From the NCBI GenBank assembly GCA_028826165.1, contig JAPDFW010000057.1, positions 310,001-374,000 on the forward strand: 64,000 nucleotides of DNA. The letters run 5' to 3'. A program made the translations under genes and the position numbers. The DNA comes from Anaeramoeba ignava (taxonomy: Eukaryota > Metamonada > Anaeramoebidae). This document shows, piece by piece, positions 52,700 through 61,757 of the stretch (within the stretch, counting starts at the first letter, position 1; each line of letters opens with the position of its first letter). The notes beneath the pieces are model-generated. The model was not told the DNA's origin. It worked only from the letters and a program-made list of their open reading frames with translations, and made no database searches.

Positions 52700-55600
52700 A
52701 TGAAAACAAATAAAAGCAAAAAATCACAACAAGAAAATTCATTTTTAAATAAACATGAAGATCAAATTAACAGTTTATCAGAATTAGCTAGAAATTTACA
52801 ATTTCTTTTTGAATCTAAAAAACAAGCTGATTTTCAACTAATTTGTGGAAAAAATAAAACGGTAATTGCTTGTCATAAATTTATTCTTAAAGCAAGATCA
52901 GAATATTTTGAACATTCTATTGGAAAAAATGAAAAAATAATGGAATTTGAACAATTTGAACCTGAACATTTAAACCAAGTTATTTCTTTTTTATATTCAA
53001 TTAATATTTCAATTACCGTTGAAAATTTTCAACAAATTTATAAAATTGCTTCATTTTTAAGATTATATGATTTGCAAACTGCAATTGAAAGAATTGCTTC
53101 TGATATTGTCAAGCAAGATATCTCAACTTTTTTTGATATTTATTTGCAGGCTTTTGAAATGGAATCTTATCAATTGTTTCAAGTTTGTCGAAATGAATTG
53201 ATTCAAAATTATGAACTTATTTTGCAAAATGATCAATTGATTTCCAGTTTATCTTCTCAAGAAATCCAAAGGTTTGGTAATTCAATTCATGATAATTCAG
53301 AAAAATTATTTCAAATTAAAGAAAGAATTTTGGAGAAATGGAAAAAAATGAAAGAAGAAAATCAATATCAAATTGAAAATGAAAATCAAGATCAAAATGA
53401 AATGAAAACTGAAAATGAAATGAAAACTGAAAATGAAATGAAAATTGAAAATGAAATGAAAATTGAAAATGAAATTGAAAATAAAAATGAAAATCAAAAT
53501 GAAATTGAAAATCAAACTGAAAATCAAAATGAAAATCAAAACCAAAAAGAAATTGAAAATCAAATTGAAATTGAAAATAAAAATCAAAATCAAAATGAAA
53601 TTGAAACTAAAACTCAAAATAAAAATGAAAATGAAAATAAAAATAAAAATCAAAATAAAATTGGAATTGAAAATAAAATTAAAAATCAAATTGAAACTGA
53701 AACTCAAATTGAAATTAAAACTCAAAATCAAAATCAAATTGAAATTGAAAATAAAAATCAAAATAAAATTGAAACTGAAACTCAAAATCAAATTGAAATT
53801 GAAAATAAAAATCAAAATAAAATTGAAACTGAAACTCAAAATCAAATTGAAATTGAAACTGAAATTGAAAATAAAACTCAAAATCAAAATCAAATTCAAA
53901 ATCAAAATAAAAATAAAATTGAAATTAAAACTCAAAATAAAAATCAAATTGAAATTGAAAATAAAAATCAAAATAAAATTAAAACTCAAAATCAAATTGA
54001 AACTGAAAATCAAATTCAAAATCAAATTCAAAATCAAATTGAAACTGAAAATCAAATTCAAAATCAAATTCAAAATCAAATTGAAACTGAAAATCAAATT
54101 CAAAATCAAATTAAAACTCAAAATCAAAATCAAATTCAAAATCAAATTAAAACTCAAAATCAAAATCAAAATCAAAATCAAAATCAAAATCAAAATGAAA
54201 TTGAAATTGAAATTGAAAATGAAAATCAAATTAAAAATAAAAATCAAAAAGAAATTCAAATTCAAATTCAAAATAAAAATTCAAATAGAAATTCGAAGAA
54301 AAACCTTAAAATTCTAAATAAAAATCAAAAAGAAATTGAAATAAAAATTCAAAATCAAAATCAAAATCAAAATAAAACTCAAAATTGAGAATCAATATCA
54401 AATTCAAAATCAAAATAAAATTGAAATTCAAAATCAAAATCAAAATAAAATTGAAAATACAGTTAAAATGGATGAAGAAAATACAAATACAAATACGAAT
54501 ACAAATCAATATCAAAATCAAAATCAAAATCAAAATCAAAATCAAAATCAAAATAAAATTGAAAATCAAAATCAAAAATCAAAATCAAAATCAAAATCAA
54601 AATCAAAATCAAATTGAAATGAAAATCGAAAATAAAATTAAAAATAAAAATCAAAATCAAAATCAAAATGAAAATCAAAATCAAAATGAAAATCAAAATC
54701 AAATTGAAATTGAAAATGAAAATCAAATTAAAAATAAAAATCAAAAAGAAATTCAAATTCAAATTCAAAATAAAAATTCAAATAGAAATTCGAAGAAAAA
54801 CCTTAAAATTCTAAATAAAAATCAAAAAGAAATTGAAATAAAAATTCAAAATCAAAATCAAAATCAAAATCAAAATAAAATTAAAAATACAGTTAAAATG
54901 GATGAAGAAAATACAAATACAAATACAAATACAAATCAAAATCAAAATCAAATTCAAAATCAAATTCAAAATAAAAATCAAAATCAAATTAAAAATCAAA
55001 TTCAAAATTCAATTCAAAATCAAAATCAAAACCAAAATCAAAATGTATTGAGAAAAGAAATTGGACTCAAAATTCCAAATATAAATAAAATTCCAAAACA
55101 AAAACAAATTCAAAATCAAAAATCAATTCAAAAACCAATTCAAAATCAAAATCAAAAACAAATTACAATTCAAAAATCAATTCAAAAACCAATTCAAAAT
55201 CAAAATCAAAAACCAATTACAAATCAAAATCAAAAACCAATTCAAAATCAAAATCAAAATCAAAAACCAATTCCAATTCAAAAACCAATTCAAAAACCAA
55301 TTCAAAAACCAATTACAAATCAAAATCAAATACAAATCAAAAATTCAAAAAAATTCAAAAACAAATTCAAAATCAAAATTACAAAATCAAATTCAAAACC
55401 AATTACAAATCAAAACCAAAAACCAATTACAAATCAAATTCAAAAACCAATTCAAAAACCAATTATAAATCAAAATCAAAATCAAATTCAAAAATCAATT
55501 ACAAATCAAAATCAAAACAAATTCAAAAACCAATTACAAATCAAAATCAAAATCAAATTCAAAAACCAATTACAAATCAAAATCAAAAACCAATTCAAAA

Positions 55601-56777
55601 ATCAATTCAAAAATCAATTACAAATCAAATTCAAAAACCAATTCAAAAACCAATTCAAAAACCAATTCAAAAACCAAATTCAAATCAAAATTCAAAAACA
55701 ATTCAAAACCAAATCAAATTCAAAAACCAAATCAATTCAAAAATCAAATTCAAATTCAAAACCAAATTCAAAAACCAATTCAAAATCAAATTCAAAAAAA
55801 ATTAAAATTAAAAAACCAATCAAAAACCAAATTCAAAAATCAAAATCAAATTCAAAAATCAATTCAAAAAAATCAAATTCAAAATCAAAATCAAATTCAA
55901 AAACCAATTCAAAAATCAAAACCAATTCAAAATCCAATTATAAATCAAAATCAAAAACCAATTCAAAATCAAATTCAAAAACCAATTCAAAATCAAAAAC
56001 CAATTCAAAATCAAAAACCAATTCAAATTCAAAAACCAATTCAAAATCAAAATCAAAAACAAAATCAAAATCAAAATCAAAATCAAAAATCAATTCAAAA
56101 TCAAAATCAAAATCAAAATCAAAATCAAAATCAAAATCAAAATCAAATTCAAAATCAAATTCAAAAATCAAAATCAATTCAAAATCAAATTCAAATTCAA
56201 AATCAAATTGAAAATCAAAATCAAAATTTAAATCAAATTAAAGCATTTATCGAAAGAATTGAAAATTTTCCAGATAACCCAAAAATTTGTAAAAATGTTA
56301 TTCAAAGTTGTTATTATTTAGTCAAAACTAATACAGGTAAATTTGCAAATTTTGATTTAAAATTAATTAATTTTATTTAATTTTTTAAATTTAATTTTTT
56401 AATGAAAGAATTATCAAAAATTTGTATCAAAATGAATTTTATTGAAATGATTATTAAAATAATGAGAAAATTTCTTGATGATCCAAAAATTTCTTTCTGG
56501 AGTTTTAAATTATTATTTATTTTTCTTAAATTCAATCAAGGTAAAAAATTTTGATAATTTTAAAAGAAATGATAAACAAAAATAATTAAATTTTAAATTA
56601 AAACTTTTTAATTCTAAAAAAAAAAAATTTAAAGAGAAAAATATTATTCAAAAAATGAACAATATTCTTCGAAAAGAAGATTTTGAAAATGCAAAAAAGA
56701 AGAACAAAAAATCACAAAAGATTATTGAAAAATTTTTGAATTTGTTTGAATATTTGAAAAAGAACCAAGAAAAATAA
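52700..56777 (+). CDS. BTB-BACK protein with a giant low-complexity centre and helical C-terminus
   Basis: Exon 1 is 52700..56336; then (after AATGAAAG) about 56409..56539, then from about 56632 to 56777. The BTB domain is at about residues 35-125 (QADFQLICGKNKTVIACHKF, ILKARSEYFEHSI, VISFLYSINISITVENF) with a BACK-like region to about 215 (DIVKQDISTFFDIYLQAF). From about 53350 to 56220 the DNA encodes N/Q/E/I/K/P repeats. The frame is interrupted there by a TGA at 54386..54388 and by slips near 54570 and 55340-55900, yet start and end of exon 1 agree in phase. The C-terminus (AFIERIENFPDNPKICKNVI, FLDDPKISFWSFKLLFIFLK, IIEKFLNLFEYLKK) looks like armadillo/HEAT-type helices. BTB-BACK proteins often serve cullin-3 ligases. 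Confidence 0.7.
53350..56220 (+). repeat. Coding AAAATC/AAAATTGA low-complexity tract with a 500-bp tandem duplication
   Basis: 2.9 kb of AAAATGAAAATCAAAATTGA-type units. A block of about 190 bp at 54195..54385 recurs at about 54703..54885, including the distinctive GAAATTCGAAGAAAAACCTT. The following block with CAGTTAAAATGGATGAAGAA (54461) recurs at 54889. From about 55090 onward the unit changes to CAAAAACCAATT (Q-K-P-I). Confidence 0.8.
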
Positions 56778-56868
56778 CTGATAAAATATTTCTTCTTCTA
56801 AATCTTTTTAAATAAATTTTTTTAAATTTTTTTTTTTGATTATATTCATAAAATAAAATGGAAGAAAA

Positions 56869-59506
56869 TCAACGAAAAACAGTAAAAAGAGTTATCATTG
56901 TAATAATTAAACCAATAGCCAAAATATTATTAAGATTTCTATAAAGAAAAGAACGAAATTTTGATTTTGGATGTTGAGAATTAGTATTTTGGAAGGAATC
57001 ATAATCATAATTATTTTTAGAATTATTATTTTGATTATTATTTTGATTATTATCAATATTCGAGTGAATAACATCATCAGAAGTAAGAAGAGATTGTTTT
57101 TCAAGGTTATCATTTTCTGAATTAACAACAAGAGGTTGATTTTGATTTTCTTTTTTTGAATCTTTTTGATTTTGATTTTCTTTTAAATCATTTTCTTCAT
57201 TTGATTTATTTTCATTATTTAAATCATTTAAATCACTTTCTTGTTTGAAATCATTTAAATCACTTTCTTGTTTGAAATCATTTGAATCACTTTCTTGTTT
57301 GAAATCATTTGATTTATTTTCATCATCACTTAATTTCTCATGAAGAACACTATTCCTTTCAGAATTATCAATCAAAGGCTGAGAATTCTTAGTTTTCCAA
57401 GTGAAACCAATAATTTTTTCTTTTGGAGGAGGTTTTGAAAGTAAACTGATAACAACAATCAAAAAAGAAGAAATAAGAAACGAAATGGCAGCAAAATAAA
57501 GATAATTAATCTTAACAAAGACATGAGAGAAAGGATGTTTAGAAGAATCAATAGAAGAACCACTAGTAGCAGCTTCAGCAATAAGACGAACCATACCAAT
57601 AAAACAACCGAAATAAAGGGAAACTGAAGCGGCTAAATTATTAGTCCTTTGCCAGAAGAACCCAGCGAACATAACAGCAGTGAAAGGGGGAGCGAGATAA
57701 GCAGCCACTTTATTGATAGAGATGAAGAGCTGGTCAGAAACTCGAGGGATGACTGGGATCCACAATATCGAAAGGAGAACAATGACGGAACCTGAGAGCT
57801 TCCCGACAATCAAAAGTTCTCTTTCAGAAGCCTTTGGTCGGATCTTTCTTTGATATATATCATAGGTAACAAGTGTCGAGCTTGAATTGAAGATGGAGGC
57901 GAGGGATGACATCAACGCTGAGAGAATTCCAGCAAGAATTAAACCGAGCACACCATGTGGCATCAATTTTGTCAAAAGCATTGGAAACGCAATATTTGGA
58001 TTATCATTCACATCCTTTGGATAAAGCGCTCGTGCAATCATCCCCGGAAGCACCAGCATGAACATGGGAAGTATCTTCAGATATCCTGAGGCAACACATC
58101 CGGATTTTGCGTGGGAAAGATTTTTCGCAGCAAGAACTCTTTGCACAATCAATTGGTCAACACACCAGTAGAAAATCGATGAAGCTGGCATGCAGATTGT
58201 TCCTGGCCAAGGAATGTCTTCATTATTACGTGAGGCAAAGATGTGAAAAAAACTGTCAGGAACGTTAGGATTTTCTTTTAAACCAGAAAACCCGCCAACC
58301 TTTTTTAGTCCAACGCCAACCGTTGTGAGTCCGCCAACCACAAGAAGCACTGTCTGGAATGTTTCTGTCCATATCACGCTTTTCAATCCTCCGAGGATGG
58401 AGTAGACTGCTGTGATGAGGAGAAGAACTATAGCGGAAACGTAAAAATTCCATCCGAGAACTAAATTAAATATAACGCTCCCGGCATATAATGTTGCTGA
58501 GATTTTCGTTAATATGTAAAGCAATAGGCAGATTATTGTAAGGAATATTCGACTCCCTGTTGAAAATCTCTTCTCTAGATACTCAGGTGTTGTTGCACAT
58601 CTTGATGATAAATACATTGGTGTGAAAATCCATCCAAGTAATAATAATATTAATGTTGCTTCCCATTCAAACATCCCTTTATTTTCATTTTGAATTTAAT
58701 TTTGATTTTCATTTTGAATTTAATTTTGATTTTAATTTTTAATTTTAATTTTAATTTTGATTTTAATTTTGATTTTGATTTTAATTTTAATTTTAATTTT
58801 GATTTTGATTTTGATTTTGATTTTGATTTTTAATTTTGATTTTGATTTTAATTTTAATTTTAATTTTGATTTTGATTTTAATTTTGATTTTGATTTTAAT
58901 TTTGATTTTTAATTTTAATTTTGATTTTAATTTTGATTTTAATTTTGATTTTAATTTTGATTTTAATTTTAATTTTAATTTTAATTTTAATTTTGATTTT
59001 GATTTTGATTTTGATTTTGATTTTTGATTTTAATTTTGATTTTAATTTTGATTTTGATTTTAATTTTGATTTTAATTTTGATTTTAATTTTAATTTTAAT
59101 TTTAATTTTAATTTTGATTTTGATTTTGATTTTGATTTTAATTTTGATTTTATATTTATATTTATGTTTATATTTATATTTATATTTATATTTATATTTA
59201 TATTTATATTTATATTTATATTTATATTTGATTTTGATTTTAATTGAAATTACCAATCGAAAGTCCATCTTGAGAAGCTGAACCAGCAAGACCAATAAAA
59301 TGTTCAGCTCCAACATTTGAAGAATAAATACTTCCAGCAATTGCATACCAAACAGCAGAATGACCTGCAAGAAAATATGTTTCCGAATCACTTGTTTTTG
59401 AACTTCCTCGTTTTTTTCTCATTGCAATAAATGATATTGTAAATAAAATCAAAAAATAAACTAAAAGAACAAAAATATCAACCCAATTAAGTCCGACTTT
59501 TTCCAT
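56869..59506 (-). CDS. SLC5/SGLT-type sodium:solute symporter
   Basis: Exons 59254..59506 and 56869..58676, joined at phase 1 (SIG|GMFEWEATLILLLLGW), give 686 residues. SLC5 signatures follow in order: ETYFLAGHSAVWYAIAGSIY, SNVGAEHFIGLAGSAS, PEYLEKRFSTGSR, YSILGGLKSVIWTETFQ, FYWCVDQLIVQRVLAAKNLS, GYLKILPMFMLVLPGMIARA, LMSSLASIFNSSSTLVTYDI, RPKASERELLIVGKLSG and AAYLAPPFTAVMFAGFFW. These match the sodium/glucose branch closely, so sodium-coupled sugar or related polyol uptake at the plasma or vacuolar membrane is likely. A cytosolic Ser/Asp/Asn-rich tail (about 480-655, with DSNDFKQESDLND-type repeats) precedes a final hydrophobic helix, consistent with the 14-helix SGLT layout. The middle of the gene is G+C-rich relative to both ends. 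Confidence 0.92.
58677..59253 (-). repeat. SLC5 intron, TTTTGATTTTAA array with a TATATT block
   Basis: 577 nt of TTTTAATTTTGA hexamers, with a distinct (TATATT)n stretch at about 59150..59230. Sense borders are G|GTAATTTC and AATAAAG|GGATGT. Confidence 0.85.
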
Positions 59507-59812
59507 ATTTAAATAAAACTGAAATAATATTTATTATTAATGAAAAAATGAAAAAATGAAAAAATGAATTTTTGATTTTTAATTTTTAATTTTTAATTTT
59601 TGGATTGGGGGAGTTTAATTGTTTAACTAGACGAACAAAATCTTTTTTTGATTTTTAATTTTGATTTTGCTTATTAAATTTATTAATTAATAAATCAAAT
59701 TTTAATTTTTTTTAATTTTGTTTGATTTAATTGAAAATAATCAATTCTAATTTTAATTTTAATTTTAATTTTAATTTTGATTTTAAATTTAAATTTAATT
59801 TTAATTTTAATT
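59507..59812. other. Intergenic region with a second copied RCC1-BTB tail
   Basis: The ATGAAAAAATGAAAAAATG tract (59540..59568) serves the SLC5 gene. At about 59670..59745, ATTAAATTTATTAATTAATA followed by TTTGATTTAATTGAAAATAA repeats the 3' coding end of the RCC1-BTB gene (59829..59900), interrupted by an AATTTT insert. Confidence 0.6.
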
Positions 59813-61594
59813 TTAATTTTGATTTTGATTATTAAATTTATTAATTAATAAATCAAATAAATTTGGATTTGTTTGATTTAATTGAAAATAATCAATTCCA
59901 ATTTTAATTTCATCAATTATTTCTTGTGTAATTTCAATTCCATCTTTAATTTGATTTGAATAAATCCAATATTCAAATATCTGAAATGATTCATTACTTA
60001 ATTCACTATAATCTGTAACTTTATTTGATTCATCTTCAGTTACAGATAAAAACATTCCTCGATATAATTCACTTCTCATTATTAATATTAATTTAGGAAA
60101 TTTATATTGTTTTTCTTTTCTTTCAATTATAAAATCTTTTTCATTTTCATTTTCAAATAACTCTTTCATTGTTTCTTCTATTGATCCAAATAAATTGAAT
60201 TCAATTTCAATTTCAGAATACAATTTTGGATTTATTATTCTATTTGAATAAATCATTTCAAATATTTGATTTGATTCTTTAATTGATTTTTTTGAAATAA
60301 TTTCTTTAAGTTTTTCAATTTGATTTTCATCATATCCGATTATAGTTTGCAATATTAATTTATGAGCTTTGATTATTTCTCCATTTTCTGTTTTAAATGA
60401 AATATCACAAAATTCTTTTCTTCTAAATAGTTTTATCAAATCTTCTTCAAGATTGGAAAAAGAAGAAAGAAAAGGAGAATAATAAAGAAATGATTTGCTT
60501 TCTCCTCCACAAAGAACATGGTAATTAGAAATATTTTCATTAAATCTTAATTTAGGAAGTTCAATTTGAATTGGAATTAATTTATGTTTTATATCTCCAG
60601 TTCCTAATTGACCAAAATCATTATTTCCAAATCCAAACAATTTCCTTTTAGTTGTTAAAATCAAAGTATGGTTATATCCAACAGAAAAATCAAGAATATT
60701 ATCATTCCCAAATAAATGTGGTTTGATTTCAGTAAATTCATAAATATTTTGATATTTGCCAAGTCCATTTAATTGAGCATTTCCACATGAATAAAGTTTT
60801 CTTTTTGGATTTTCATTTTCATTTTCATTTTCAATCAACATTATTGAATAAGCACCTCCACATTGAATATCAATTATTTTACCTTTTGGAATATTTTGGA
60901 TTTTGGTTAATTTTTGGATTTTTGTTTCTTCTGTTCTTGATACTCCTAATCCAAGTTGACCATTTTGATTATATCCGCATCCAAATAATTCTTGATTTGA
61001 ATTTAAAAGAAAAACATGATTTGAAGAATTTCCTGAAAATATTTTAGAAACATTTTTCATCATTAAAATTGGTTTTTCTGTTTCTTTTAGTGTTTCAGAA
61101 TCAAAACCAAGTTGACCATAAAAATTACCACCAATTCCATAAGCATTATGATTTGAAGTTAATAAATAAATTGAACTAAATCCAGAAGCAATATCTTGAA
61201 TTATTCTATCATTTGGATCCTTAATTAATGATGAAATATTGATAAACTTCTTTGTATTTCTTGGATTAATCTTAACTCCTTTGGCAAATACATTTCCTTC
61301 TATTGTTAAAATAGCTTTATTTTGCAAACCAGGAGCTATTTTTTGAATATTTTCAATTGGAATTTTTTCAGGATTTTGATTTGAATCATTTCTATTTATA
61401 TATTCTATTGCTTTTCCATTTGTAAAAAGGAAAATTGTTGAATAACGACTTGATGAAATTTGTTTAATTTGTTTTTCATTTTCATTTTCTTTTTCATTTT
61501 CAAATTTAAATTGAATTGGTTTTGTTATTATATTTGGTTCATTTTCGATAAGTTTTGGTAATTGATTTCTTCCAAAAAATAAACAATCATTCAT
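59813..61594 (-). CDS. RCC1 and BTB domain protein, intact copy
   Basis: 593 residues, single exon. Residues 1 to about 375 form the RCC1 propeller (YGIGGNFYGQLGFDSET, LFGCGYNQNGQLGLG, LYSCGNAQLNGLGKY, LFGFGNNDFGQLGTG). A BTB domain follows at about 388-465 (KEFCDISFKTENGEIIKAHK, LILQTIIGYDENQ), and a second BTB-like segment at about 490-580 (DFIIERKEKQYKFPKLILIM, SELYRGMFL, FQIFEYWIYSNQI). It serves as the reference for the broken paralogue at 409..2195. Likely an adaptor that couples a substrate-binding propeller to cullin-3-type machinery; this is inferred from the family. Confidence 0.88.
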   Translation of the reverse strand: MNDCLFFGRNQLPKLIENEPNIITKPIQFKFENEKENENEKQIKQISSSRYSTIFLFTNGKAIEYINRNDSNQNPEKIPIENIQKIAPGLQNKAILTIEGNVFAKGVKINPRNTKKFINISSLIKDPNDRIIQDIASGFSSIYLLTSNHNAYGIGGNFYGQLGFDSETLKETEKPILMMKNVSKIFSGNSSNHVFLLNSNQELFGCGYNQNGQLGLGVSRTEETKIQKLTKIQNIPKGKIIDIQCGGAYSIMLIENENENENPKRKLYSCGNAQLNGLGKYQNIYEFTEIKPHLFGNDNILDFSVGYNHTLILTTKRKLFGFGNNDFGQLGTGDIKHKLIPIQIELPKLRFNENISNYHVLCGGESKSFLYYSPFLSSFSNLEEDLIKLFRRKEFCDISFKTENGEIIKAHKLILQTIIGYDENQIEKLKEIISKKSIKESNQIFEMIYSNRIINPKLYSEIEIEFNLFGSIEETMKELFENENEKDFIIERKEKQYKFPKLILIMRSELYRGMFLSVTEDESNKVTDYSELSNESFQIFEYWIYSNQIKDGIEITQEIIDEIKIGIDYFQLNQTNPNLFDLLINKFNNQNQN

Positions 61595-61757
61595 TTTTAA
61601 AAAATAAAAAAATGAAAAAAATGAAAAAATGAAAAAAAAAATTTTAATTTTGATCGTTATTTTTCTTTTTTTATTTTTCCTTTTTTTATTTTTCTTTTCT
61701 CAATTTTCCTTTTTTTATTTTTCCTTTACTTTATTTTATTTTATTTTTCTTTTTTTG
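61595..61757. promoter_or_regulatory. Divergent upstream region (RCC1-BTB / 7TM protein)
   Basis: AAAAAAATGAAAAAAATGAA (61606..61640) faces the RCC1-BTB gene. On the plus strand the sequence is a long pyrimidine tract of TTTTTCC/TTTTTATTT units. A frame of 43 codons upstream of 61758 is open but reads through this T-rich tract (Phe/Leu only), so I place the start at 61758. Confidence 0.45.

Noticed and set aside
53463-54317. Plus-strand frame of repeated Lys/Ile/Leu/Met overlapping the BTB-BACK gene
   Set aside because: Shadow frame of the Asn/Gln/Glu-coding repeat; no start context, no non-repetitive sequence.
61629-61757. Earlier in-frame start for the seven-transmembrane gene
   Set aside because: The extra 43 codons are Phe/Leu/Ile from a T-rich upstream tract like those before other genes; MTKFDLTTTEW is a more natural start.
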